From Oscillospiraceae bacterium (GTDB taxonomy: Bacteria > Bacillota > Clostridia > Oscillospirales > Oscillospiraceae): DNA of 64,000 nt. Location: the NCBI GenBank assembly GCA_022792495.1, contig JAAWBD010000085.1:1-64000 (forward strand), given 5' to 3'. Shown piece after piece: positions 9,964 to 18,617 of this stretch. The notes below the pieces were generated by a model. The model was not told the DNA's origin, searched no databases, and saw only the letters and a program-made list of their open reading frames with translations. Made by a program: the position numbers and the translations under genes. Within the stretch, counting starts at the first letter, position 1; every line of letters starts with the position of its first letter.

Positions 9964-10809
9964 TCACTCCACCTCCAATTCTGCGATCCGGGCAGCCAAC
10001 TCCTCATGGGCCTTGGCGTACTGCTCATCGTTGGGCGCCTTGCCGTGCCAGCCGGCATCGTTCTCCATAAAGGAGACGCCCTTGCCCTTGGTGGTCTTTG
10101 CCAGGATCACTGTGGGCTGCCCCTTGTGGGCGGCGGCCGCCTCGAAGGCGGCGGCGATGGCGGCCAGGTCGTGGCCATCCACCTTGATCACGTTCCAGTT
10201 AAAGGCCGCGAACTTCTGATCCAGCGGCTCGGAGGGCATCACGTCAGCGGTGGAGCCGTCGATCTGAAGGCCATTCACATCCACCACAGCGCAGAGGTTG
10301 TCCAGGTGATACTTGGCCGCGGCCATAGCTGCCTCCCAAACCTGGCCCTCCTCGATCTCGCCGTCGCCCAGGGCGGCGTAGACCCGGTAATCCTTCTTAT
10401 CCAGCTTCCCCGCCAGAGCCATGCCCACAGCGGCGGAGATCCCCTGTCCCAAAGAGCCGGTGGACATATCCACCCCAGGCACATGAACCATATCGGGGTG
10501 ACCGGACAGATGTCCCTTGATAGAGCGGAAGAGCTTCAGCTCCTCCTCGGAGAAAAAGCCCCGCAGCGCCAGAACCGCATAGAGGGCGGGCGTGGTGTGG
10601 CCCTTGGATAACACAAACCGATCCCGGTCAGGAGCCTTGGGATTCTTGGGATCCACCTTCATAACGCGGAAGTAGAGGGTAGTCAGTACGTCGGTGATGG
10701 AGAGGGATCCGCCGATATGACCCGCGCCGGCGGTGTAGACCTCATCCATGGCCAGGGAGCGGGCCTTGGCCGCAGTGAGGGCCAGGGCCTTTTGTTCCTT
10801 CATGTCCAT
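9964..10809 (-). CDS. Transketolase, N-terminal (TPP-binding) subunit
   Basis: GHIGGSLSITDVLTTLYF; GDGEIEEGQVWEAAMAA; VDVNGLQIDG. Confidence 0.94.
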   Translation of the reverse strand: MDMKEQKALALTAAKARSLAMDEVYTAGAGHIGGSLSITDVLTTLYFRVMKVDPKNPKAPDRDRFVLSKGHTTPALYAVLALRGFFSEEELKLFRSIKGHLSGHPDMVHVPGVDMSTGSLGQGISAAVGMALAGKLDKKDYRVYAALGDGEIEEGQVWEAAMAAAKYHLDNLCAVVDVNGLQIDGSTADVMPSEPLDQKFAAFNWNVIKVDGHDLAAIAAAFEAAAAHKGQPTVILAKTTKGKGVSFMENDAGWHGKAPNDEQYAKAHEELAARIAELEVE

Positions 10810-10881
10810 GTGTATTTCCTGCCTTTCCTGATAAATATGTAAAGGGTTTGATCCAACTGCTTTAAAGGGATCCCGGAAAAA

Positions 10882-11532
10882 TCACTTCGTTCCGAAGATC
10901 CGGTCTCCCGCGTCACCCAGACCGGGAACAATGTAGCCCACCTCGTTGAGCTTCTCGTCCACCGCGCCAGCGTAAATATCCACATCGGGATGCTGCTCTT
11001 GCACCATATCGATCCCCTGGGGAGCGGCCACCAGCACCATAAGCTTGATATTCTTGCAGCCCCGCTTCTTCATCTCCTCAATGGCCGCACAGGCAGAGCC
11101 GCCGGTGGCCAGCATGGGATCCACGATCATAATGTCCCGGTCGGCGATGTCCTTGGGCATCTTGCAGAAGTACACATGGGGCTCCAGGGTCTCCTCATCC
11201 CGGAACATGCCGATGTGTCCCACCCGGGCGGAAGGAACCATCTTCAGGACGCCGTCCACCAGCCCCAGGCCGGCCCGGAGAATGGGAACCACAGCGATCT
11301 TCTTGCCCGCCAAGGTGGGCTGCTGGCTTTTGCAGATGGGGGTCTCGATCTCCTTCGAGGTCAGGGGCAGATCACGGGTGGCCTCATAGGTAATGAGCAT
11401 ACCCACCTCCCCTACCAGTTCCCGGAAATCCTTGACGCTGGTGTCCTTGTTCCGCATAATGGTCAGCTTGTGGGCCACCAGAGGGTGATCCATAATGTGG
11501 ACTTTGCTGTTTCCTTCGTACATGGCTGTCAT
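10882..11532 (-). CDS. upp: Uracil phosphoribosyltransferase
   Basis: [52 protein letters not shown]. Confidence 0.96.
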   Translation of the reverse strand: MTAMYEGNSKVHIMDHPLVAHKLTIMRNKDTSVKDFRELVGEVGMLITYEATRDLPLTSKEIETPICKSQQPTLAGKKIAVVPILRAGLGLVDGVLKMVPSARVGHIGMFRDEETLEPHVYFCKMPKDIADRDIMIVDPMLATGGSACAAIEEMKKRGCKNIKLMVLVAAPQGIDMVQEQHPDVDIYAGAVDEKLNEVGYIVPGLGDAGDRIFGTK

Positions 11533-11541
11533 TCCCTTCCG

Positions 11542-12249
11542 TTATTTTGTGGACTGCTCCCGGGCCAGCCGCTCCCGCTCCGCCTGGGAAAGGCGGTGGT
11601 AGTCGGGGGTCAGTTCCTTCGCGGGGATCAGCATATCTCGCCGGGCCAGCTCCAGTCCTCCCCTGGCCACCCCCCATGCGCTTTGATAACGCAGGTTCGG
11701 CGGCGTCAGGCGAACAGGAAGGCCCATTTTCATAAATTGATTATAGCACAACCAAGCTCCGTCTCCAACTAAAATTTGCGGTTCTTTTATATTTTTTAAT
11801 TCTTCCGCCAGCTCCTCCAATCCGATGGCACGATCCGGCGTCAAACGGGCGACGGTCTCCCCATCGGAGTGAAACCGGGCGTTGTATACCTGCTCCCGCC
11901 GGGCATCCATCACCGGGCATATCTCCCCGGGGAAAAAGGCCAGATTCCAGGCCATGGCCTCCAGGGTGGAAACCTTGGCGCAGGGCTTATCCAGCGCCCA
12001 AGCCAGTCCCTTGGCCGCGGAAATCCCGATCCGCAGGCCGGTAAAGGATCCCGGCCCTGCCGCCGCAGCGATCACATCCACGTCCCCCAAGGCCACACCG
12101 CAGTTTTTCAGCAGCTCCTCCGCCATGGGAAGGAGGGTCTTGGAATGGGTCATTCCACTGTTCTCATAGGACTGGGCGATAAGCTCTTCATCCTCGGTCA
12201 GGCAGACCGAGCAGGCCACCGCAGAGGACTCCAGGGCAAGTATTTTCAT
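11542..12249 (-). CDS. tsaB: tRNA threonylcarbamoyladenosine biosynthesis protein TsaB
   Basis: MKILALESSAVACSVCL; AAGPGSFTGLRIGISAAKGLA; internal start of the ORF-track frame. Confidence 0.93.
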   Translation of the reverse strand: MKILALESSAVACSVCLTEDEELIAQSYENSGMTHSKTLLPMAEELLKNCGVALGDVDVIAAAAGPGSFTGLRIGISAAKGLAWALDKPCAKVSTLEAMAWNLAFFPGEICPVMDARREQVYNARFHSDGETVARLTPDRAIGLEELAEELKNIKEPQILVGDGAWLCYNQFMKMGLPVRLTPPNLRYQSAWGVARGGLELARRDMLIPAKELTPDYHRLSQAERERLAREQSTK

Positions 12250-12671
12250 TCCCCTTCCCCCTCCTTGATAATAATGATCCGGTGGTTGTCCCCCGATCCC
12301 CGGCGTATGTCGACCTCCACGGCTCCCGCCACCGCGTCGGGCACCTTCTCGCTCCACTCCACGGCACAGATCCCTTTCCGGCGAAGGTAATCCTCCCACC
12401 CGATATCAAAAAGCTCCTCCGAGCTTTCCAGCCGGTACATATCAAAGTGAAACAGGGGCAGGCGGCCTCCCTCATACTCATTGACAATGGTAAAGGTAGG
12501 ACTGGTGATTCGATCCATAATTCCCAGCCCCCGGGCAAGCCCCCGGGTAAAGGCCGTCTTTCCCGCCCCCAGATCCCCGGTAAAGGCCAAAACCGTCCCC
12601 GGCAAAAGCTCCCGCCCCAAGGACTCCCCTATCTCCTCTGTCTCCCGCTCGCTGTGGGTGTGGTATTCCAT
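12246..12671 (-). CDS. tsaE: tRNA threonylcarbamoyladenosine biosynthesis ATPase TsaE
   Basis: AFTGDLGAGKTAFTRGLARGLG Walker A; SPTFTIVNEYEG. Confidence 0.93.
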   Translation of the reverse strand: MEYHTHSERETEEIGESLGRELLPGTVLAFTGDLGAGKTAFTRGLARGLGIMDRITSPTFTIVNEYEGGRLPLFHFDMYRLESSEELFDIGWEDYLRRKGICAVEWSEKVPDAVAGAVEVDIRRGSGDNHRIIIIKEGEGE

Positions 12672-12779
12672 CCCGGCCCCACCTCCTTTCCCCAAGTTCA
12701 TTTCTAAGGAATTTGTGAATTTGCCGCTGATAGTATAGCACAAACGGGAAAGAAATGGTATACTATCCAGGAAAGATTT

Positions 12780-12898
12780 TATTCCCATCGGCGCTCTGAT
12801 CCCGGGCTAAACCAGCGGAGCTCCACCTCAGCGCCGACTACCCACCTTGCCCAACGACCTATCAAACCCTTATCATTTTAAGGAGGAGGTGACCACCT
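12780..12898 (+). ncRNA. Candidate structured leader / small RNA upstream of rodA
   Basis: Perfect 8 bp TCGGCGCT (12788-12795)/AGCGCCGA (12830-12837) stem, second small hairpin near the RBS; follows a GGTATACT-type -10. Confidence 0.25.
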
Positions 12899-14089
12899 AT
12901 GTCATGGCTTCGGGATTCTCTGCGGGATTTTTGGCGCAGGGGAGATAAGCTGCTGCTGGCTTTATGTCTGGCAGCCAGTGCTTATGGCCTTATCCTTATC
13001 TACTCCGCCACCCGGTATCTCACTGTGGATCGGAACCGTAGCGTACTCATCCAGACCATCGGTATCCTCCTGGGCGTAGTGGTCTACATTCTCCTTTCCT
13101 CCGTGGATGTGGAGCTTTTTGTGGAGCGCTCCTGGAAGCTACTGCTCCTATTTGACATCGGCTTTAATCTGCTGGTTCGCACCCCCCTGGGAGTGTCAGC
13201 AGGAGGCAACCTGAGCTGGATCCGCTTTCCCGGTCTGCCAATGAATATCCAGCCCGCCGAGGTCACCAAGCTCACCTTCATTCTCCTCTTTGCCTGGCAG
13301 TGTACCCGCCTCCAAAAGAAGGGTATCAGCAAGATCTCCTCTGTATTTCAGCTTGTAGCCCATACCCTGATGACTGCCGGCGTTATCGCCGTGGCCTCAG
13401 GAGACTACGGCATGACTCTGGTCTACCTGTTCCTTTTTGTTGTCATGTGCTGGTGCGCCGGCGTCCAATTGCGCTGGTTCGCCCTGGCCGCAGCGGTGAT
13501 CGTGGTGGGAGTCGTGGTGGTCTGGCCCCACATCAGCGATCAGTACTTCGCCAAGCGAATCACGGTAGTTATCGACCACATCACCGGTAACCAGGCCACC
13601 CTGGACAGCCAGACCCAGGGGGTGGGCTGGCAGCAGACCCGCTCCATCTTAGCCATCGGCTCCGGGGGACTTTTCGGTCGGGGATATCTCCAGGGTATCC
13701 AGACCCAAAGCCCCTATGAGACATCACTCAATGCCCGGAGCACCGACGAGATCTTCGCTGTCTGTGGGGAGGAGCTTGGCCTGGTGGGCTGCACCGTTAT
13801 CATCCTACTTTTAGGGGCCATCATCGCCCGGTGCGTCTGGGTGGCCCGGCAGGCCCCCAGCTCTATGACCGCCCTCACCGCCATGGGCTACGCCGGTATG
13901 CTTCTGTTCCAGAGCGTTCTCAACATCGGCATGTGCCTCTACGTCCTGCCCATCGTGGGACTGACCCTTCCCTTCTTCAGCTATGGCGGCAGTTCTATCA
14001 TCACCATGTTTGCTGCCATGGGTGTGGTCTCCTCCGTCAAGACCCGATCCCTCCCCAGCTGGCTGAGAGACCGAAGTTCCTTCTCCTGA
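12899..14089 (+). CDS. rodA: FtsW/RodA/SpoVE family peptidoglycan polymerase, RodA-like
   Basis: Ten-TM-type SEDS protein; GVGWQQTRSILAIGSGGLFGRGYLQGIQTQ; TDEIFAVCGEELGLVG; FFSYGGSSIITMF. Confidence 0.9.
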   Translation: MSWLRDSLRDFWRRGDKLLLALCLAASAYGLILIYSATRYLTVDRNRSVLIQTIGILLGVVVYILLSSVDVELFVERSWKLLLLFDIGFNLLVRTPLGVSAGGNLSWIRFPGLPMNIQPAEVTKLTFILLFAWQCTRLQKKGISKISSVFQLVAHTLMTAGVIAVASGDYGMTLVYLFLFVVMCWCAGVQLRWFALAAAVIVVGVVVVWPHISDQYFAKRITVVIDHITGNQATLDSQTQGVGWQQTRSILAIGSGGLFGRGYLQGIQTQSPYETSLNARSTDEIFAVCGEELGLVGCTVIILLLGAIIARCVWVARQAPSSMTALTAMGYAGMLLFQSVLNIGMCLYVLPIVGLTLPFFSYGGSSIITMFAAMGVVSSVKTRSLPSWLRDRSSFS

Positions 14090-14093
14090 ACAC

Positions 14094-14125
14094 AAAAGCG
14101 CGGGCCAATTACGGCCCGCGCTTTT
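14094..14125. terminator. Bidirectional terminator
   Basis: AAAAGCGCGGGCC...GGCCCGCGCTTTT between convergent genes. Confidence 0.8.
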
Positions 14126-14137
14126 CTATTCTTTTAC

Positions 14138-14953
14138 TCAATCCGCCTTAGAGATATCCGTCCCAAAATACTTATTGGACAGCTCGGTGAGAACGCCCTC
14201 CTCCGCCAACTCGGCGATAGCCTGATCGATGGCCTCCCGGAGGGTCTTGGTCTCCTCCCCCTTCCGCAGAGGAATGGCCACGCTGTCCGCCTCCTCCGCC
14301 AGACAGGCGATCTTCAGATCAGCCTCAGGATGCTGGGCCATATAATCATAATAGGTCACCTCAGCATTGAGGGTCGCGTCGATCCGGCCGGAGTACAGAA
14401 GCTCAAAGGTGGCCGCCAGATCATCCACCCCTGTCACCTCCGCCCCATAGGCCCGGGCAGTCTCAGCATAGGTGGAGGAAATAGTATTGGCCGTCTTTTT
14501 CCCGCTGAGATTCTCCATACTCTGGATCTCCTCGTTATCTCCCTTCACAATGACCGCCATGCGGTTATAGGCGTAGGGGGTGGAAAAATCATACTTCTCC
14601 GCCCGCTCAGAGGTCACATCCACCCCGTTGACCATCACGTCATAGCGCCCCGCATCCAGGCCCGCCAGCAGGCCGTCCCATTCCCCCTCCACAAAGGTGG
14701 CGGTGACCCCCAGCTTCTCCGCGATGGCCTGCGCCACCTCGGTGTCGTAACCCACCAGGGCCCCGCTCTCATCATGGTATGTCCAGGGAGCCCAAGTCCC
14801 CTCCATGGCCACCACCATCTCCCCCTTGGCCTGGATCCTGGCCAGCAGATCCTCCCCCTGGCCCGTCTCCTCCGGAACCTTCGTCCCGCCGCAGGCGGAA
14901 AGGGCGGTCAGCAGCAGCCCTCCGGCAAGGATAGTCGTAAAGTACTTTCTCAT
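14138..14953 (-). CDS. Amino-acid ABC transporter substrate-binding lipoprotein
   Basis: MRKYFTTILAGGLLLTALSACGG lipobox; TWAPWTYHDESGALVGYDTEVAQAIAEKLG. Confidence 0.92.
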   Translation of the reverse strand: MRKYFTTILAGGLLLTALSACGGTKVPEETGQGEDLLARIQAKGEMVVAMEGTWAPWTYHDESGALVGYDTEVAQAIAEKLGVTATFVEGEWDGLLAGLDAGRYDVMVNGVDVTSERAEKYDFSTPYAYNRMAVIVKGDNEEIQSMENLSGKKTANTISSTYAETARAYGAEVTGVDDLAATFELLYSGRIDATLNAEVTYYDYMAQHPEADLKIACLAEEADSVAIPLRKGEETKTLREAIDQAIAELAEEGVLTELSNKYFGTDISKAD

Positions 14954-14973
14954 CTCAGTTCTCCTTTCTTTTG

Positions 14974-15720
14974 TCAACGCTCCTCCCCATGGATGGTTCG
15001 CAAAAATGCCCGTGTGCGCTCCTCTCTGGGGTTGGCAAAAAACTCCTTGGCGGGGCCGGCCTCTAAGACCACCCCGTCCTCCATAAAAATAACCTTTGTG
15101 GACACGTTCCTGGCGAAATTCATCTCGTGGGTCACCACCAGCATGGTCATCCCCTCCTCCGCCAGCCTCCGCATAACGGCCAGAACCTCCCCGATCAGCT
15201 CCGGATCCAATGCCGAGGTTGGCTCGTCAAAGTAGATGATCTCCGGATCTGTTGCCAGGGCCCGGGCGATGGCAACCCTCTGCTGCTGCCCGCCGGAAAG
15301 CTGGCTGGGATAGTGATCCTTCCGATCCAGCATCCCCACCCGCTCCAAGGCCCGCTCCGCCTTCTCCACCGCCTCCGCCTTTGGCATCCTCCGGGCGGTG
15401 ATAAGCCCCTCAGTCACATTCTCCAGGGCCGTCTTGTTCAGAAACAGGTTGTAATTCTGGAACACAAAGGCGGTCTTTTTCCGCAGCCGCAGGATGTCCT
15501 TCCTGCTCATGTGGCTCAGCTCAAAGCTCTCTCCATCAAAGATCAAGGCTCCGGCGTCCGCCTGCTCCAAAAAATTGATGCACCGCAGAAGGGTGGTCTT
15601 TCCCGAACCGCTGGGGCCCAGAATGGCCACCACATCCCCCTGCTCCACCCGTAGGTCGATCCCCTTCAGAACCTCCAGGGCTCCAAACCGCTTGGCGATC
15701 CCTCTGACCTCCAAGGTCAT
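14974..15720 (-). CDS. Amino-acid ABC transporter ATP-binding protein
   Basis: GPSGSGKTTLLRCINFLE; LSGGQQQRVAIARALA. Confidence 0.96.
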   Translation of the reverse strand: MTLEVRGIAKRFGALEVLKGIDLRVEQGDVVAILGPSGSGKTTLLRCINFLEQADAGALIFDGESFELSHMSRKDILRLRKKTAFVFQNYNLFLNKTALENVTEGLITARRMPKAEAVEKAERALERVGMLDRKDHYPSQLSGGQQQRVAIARALATDPEIIYFDEPTSALDPELIGEVLAVMRRLAEEGMTMLVVTHEMNFARNVSTKVIFMEDGVVLEAGPAKEFFANPREERTRAFLRTIHGEER

Positions 15721-16398
15721 TTACACCGTCCCCTTTCTCTCATAGCTGGAAAGCTTTTTCTCCCCCCAGCTCTGCACCCGGGTAAGCACAGTGCAGAACA
15801 TCAGGTAGATAAAGGCCACCTCCAGATAGAGGGCCAAGGGCTCGTAATAGAGGGCGTTGAGCTGCTTGGTGGCCATCATCATCTCCGCCACCGTCACCAC
15901 CGAGGCCAGAGAGGTATCCTTCACCATGGCGATCAGTGAGTTGGCCAGAGAGGGAAAGGCTGTACGCATGGCCTGGGGCAAAATAATCCGGCGGATGATC
16001 TGCAGATAGCTCATGCCCACGCAGTATCCCGCCTCCATCTGTCCCCTGGGCACCGACTCCAGCGCCGCCCGGATGATCTCGGCGGCATAGGCTCCCTCAT
16101 TGATGGAGAAAACCGCGATGGCAGCCGGGAAGGGATCAATGACCACCCCCACATGGGGAAGGCCAAAAAACACCACAAACAGCTGCACCAGCAGCGGTGT
16201 CCCCCGAATGACCCAGATGTACAGCCGGCACAGCTGCTTCAGCCCCCCGACATTGGCGAACTGCACTAACGCCACCGCCACCGCCAGCACCATGGCCAGA
16301 GAAAAGGAGATGGCTGTCAGGGGAATGGTTCGAACCAGGCCCGGGATCAGGATCTTGGGGAAGGAATCGATAAGTATCTCTACTATTCGAGCGTTCAT
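15721..16398 (-). CDS. Amino-acid ABC transporter permease
   Basis: YAAEIIRAALESVPRGQMEAGYCVGMSYLQIIRRIILPQAMRTAFPSL EAA-loop motif. Confidence 0.94.
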   Translation of the reverse strand: MNARIVEILIDSFPKILIPGLVRTIPLTAISFSLAMVLAVAVALVQFANVGGLKQLCRLYIWVIRGTPLLVQLFVVFFGLPHVGVVIDPFPAAIAVFSINEGAYAAEIIRAALESVPRGQMEAGYCVGMSYLQIIRRIILPQAMRTAFPSLANSLIAMVKDTSLASVVTVAEMMMATKQLNALYYEPLALYLEVAFIYLMFCTVLTRVQSWGEKKLSSYERKGTV

Positions 16399-16612
16399 AC
16401 CAGGAAAAACAGTCCTTTCCAAATACACCTGGAGAAAAAGGGTACTTTTTCCTCCGTTTTCACTTTGGTAATCATACAATAAAAGAGGAGAAAAGTCCAG
16501 CCTTAAATCGGCCAAACCCTTTGCGTCCCTATTGTATTCTGCCGTCGCAGATATGGCAAATACTCATTTCAAATATCAAGATATGCCTAAATAGAATATC
16601 CCGTCTCCTATA

Positions 16613-16645
16613 CAAAAAAGCTCCTGCGGCAAAACCGCAGGAGCC
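16613..16645 (-). terminator. Terminator downstream of tRNA-Gly
   Basis: CTCCTGCGGC/ACCGCAGGAG hairpin with minus-strand T-run. Confidence 0.8.
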
Positions 16646-16648
16646 CTT

Positions 16649-16722
16649 TGGAGCAGGTGAGGGGAATCGAACCCCCGTGTTCAGCTTGGGAAGCTGACAT
16701 TCTACCATTGAACTACACCTGC
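16649..16722 (-). tRNA. tRNA-Gly (CCC anticodon), CCA encoded
   Basis: Minus strand GCAGGTGTAGTTCAATGGTAGAATGTCAGCTTCCCAAGCTGAACACGGGGGTTCGATTCCCCTCACCTGCTCCA; anticodon loop TTCCCAA. Confidence 0.95.
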
Positions 16723-16842
16723 ATACCATTTAGAGGTCAGCTAAGGTATATTACCACATTTTCCCCAAAAAGGCAAGAGGTTTTTTTGCCGAATCCTGCC
16801 CCAAAACAGAATAAATCATTTTCTCTTTTTCGCTTCCCAAAA

Positions 16843-17142
16843 TCAAAGCAGGTAATTGTTCTCCCGGTCTGCCTTTTGGAACCCCACCAGCTTATAAGTG
16901 GCGTATCCTCCGGCCACCAAAGGCTCCCGCTCGCAAAGAGCCTCCGCCTCCTCCCTGCTCTCCGCTTTCAGGATATACATCCCCGCCATCCCCGGGTATC
17001 CTTTGAATACGCCGCAGATCTCCAGCCTTCCCTCTTCATCCAGACTCCTTATATTTTCAACGTGCTCCGTCACAATCTGCTTGGTGAGTCTGTTGTATGT
17101 CTTTGTCTTTTCAAGCATTACCATATACATCTGTTTTTCCAT
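16843..17142 (-). CDS. YciI-like family protein
   Basis: Short protein with HVENIRSLDEEGRLEICGVFKGYPGMAGMYILKAESREEAEALCEREP, typical of the YCII fold. Confidence 0.75.
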   Translation of the reverse strand: MEKQMYMVMLEKTKTYNRLTKQIVTEHVENIRSLDEEGRLEICGVFKGYPGMAGMYILKAESREEAEALCEREPLVAGGYATYKLVGFQKADRENNYLL

Positions 17143-17247
17143 GCCCTCTCCCCCATTAAATAAATATCTATTTTATTTTATCATACCCCACTTTCCAATT
17201 CAATCTTTTTTCCATCCTACGTAAAGGTGACGCCCACTGGGCATCAC

Positions 17248-18564
17248 CTATTTTTCTCCCCCGCCCCAATCCTTGGCGGCAGGATCGTTCAAAAGCCTTC
17301 CCCTCTCGTCAAACCGGGAGCCATGGCAAGGGCAATCCCAGCTGTGCTCCCGGGGATTCCATTTGAGCACACATCCCATATGGGGACATCGACGCAGGCT
17401 TGGGGTCAGCAGCCCCACAGTGGAGGAGAGAATATTGGCAGCCAAAGGTATCGGCTTCATGGCACGGGCCGGATCAAAAACCCAGCCCCAGTCCGCCTTT
17501 CCTTTTGTCACCATATCCCGAAGGAGAAGGGCTGCCGCCATGGAGGAGGTCATCCCCCACTTGTTGAAGCCGGTGGCCACATACCACTCCGGTACAGCGG
17601 GAGAATAGGCTCCGATATAGGGCGCCCCGTCCAGGGTCATACAGTCCTGGGCCGCCCAATGGGCCACCTCCCGGCTTTGCGGCCAAAAGTAATTGGCCGC
17701 CTGGCGCAGCTCCTCCCAGCCTCCTCCCCGCTTTCCCGTTCTGTGTCCCCCGCCCCCCAGCAGGAGCAGCTCCCCCGCCCGCCGGAAGGACAGACCGTGC
17801 TCCCTCTCGTCAATATACATCCCCCGGGGGCTCCAGGCCCCCTCCAGGGCCAGAACATAGGAGCGATCCTGATACATCTTCATAAAGTAGCAGCCCCGCC
17901 GGTCTATGAAGGGAAAATGGGTACAAAAGATGATCCTTTTGGCCCGGATGATCCCCCGGTCGGTGAAAGCGATCCCCCCCTTCACCTTCCGAACCATGGT
18001 CTCCTCCCGAATGTTCAGCCCCGGCAGGATCCCCTTCAAAAACCGCAGGGGATCAAACTGGGCCTGCCCCGGCATCTCAAGAGCCCCCGCCACCGGAAAG
18101 GGAAGCTCTGTCCCCCCGTGCCACTCAGTTTCACAGCCGATGCTCTCCAGGATCTGCTTTTCCCGCCAGAGCTTTTTGGTATCCCCCAGGGTATAGACAA
18201 AGGCCGGCTTTTCCACCAGCGCACAGTCCAGCTCCCGCCCCAGGACCTTGTATTCTTTCAGCCCCCGCTGATTGGCCCGCAGGTAATCCGCTGCCCCCTC
18301 CCGCCCCCTGTCTCTGGTCAGCTCCTGATAAATCAGTCCATGCTGCACGGTAAGCTTGGCGGTGGTATTTCCGCTGACTCCGCTCCCCACCCGACGGGCC
18401 TCCACCACCAGGCAGTCCACCCCTGCCTTCTTCAGCTGATATGCGCACAACAATCCTGCCAGTCCGCCGCCGATAATGAGCACATCGGTGACCGTATCTC
18501 CCTCCAAGGAGGAAAACCGGGGCAGCTGGGTCTCCTTATGCCAGATAGACTGCGCTCTCTCCAT
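17248..18564 (-). CDS. FAD-dependent oxidoreductase with C-terminal Rieske [2Fe-2S] domain
   Basis: LIIGGGLAGLLCAYQL dinucleotide-binding motif; CPHMGCVLKWN...CPCHGSRF Rieske motif. Confidence 0.92.
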   Translation of the reverse strand: MERAQSIWHKETQLPRFSSLEGDTVTDVLIIGGGLAGLLCAYQLKKAGVDCLVVEARRVGSGVSGNTTAKLTVQHGLIYQELTRDRGREGAADYLRANQRGLKEYKVLGRELDCALVEKPAFVYTLGDTKKLWREKQILESIGCETEWHGGTELPFPVAGALEMPGQAQFDPLRFLKGILPGLNIREETMVRKVKGGIAFTDRGIIRAKRIIFCTHFPFIDRRGCYFMKMYQDRSYVLALEGAWSPRGMYIDEREHGLSFRRAGELLLLGGGGHRTGKRGGGWEELRQAANYFWPQSREVAHWAAQDCMTLDGAPYIGAYSPAVPEWYVATGFNKWGMTSSMAAALLLRDMVTKGKADWGWVFDPARAMKPIPLAANILSSTVGLLTPSLRRCPHMGCVLKWNPREHSWDCPCHGSRFDERGRLLNDPAAKDWGGGEK

Positions 18565-18606
18565 AAAAAATCACCTCTTGGGGGTAGTATCCTCCCCCAA
18601 GAGGCG
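18565..18606 (-). terminator. Terminator downstream of the 5'-nucleotidase family gene
   Basis: CCTCTTGGGGG...CCCCCAAGAGG then minus-strand T-run. Confidence 0.75.
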
Positions 18607-18617
18607 ATCCATTCCTT

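Noticed and set aside
8223-10070. 615-aa plus-strand ORF
   Set aside because: Antisense ghost over the HAD hydrolase and transketolase genes.
16400-16600. T-box or riboswitch upstream of the amino-acid ABC transporter
   Set aside because: No T-box consensus (AGGGTGGNACCGCG) or clear terminator/antiterminator pair found in the leader.
16529-16729. 66-aa ORF MVCRCSSMVECQLPKLNTGVRFPSPAP
   Set aside because: Translation of tRNA-Gly, not a protein.
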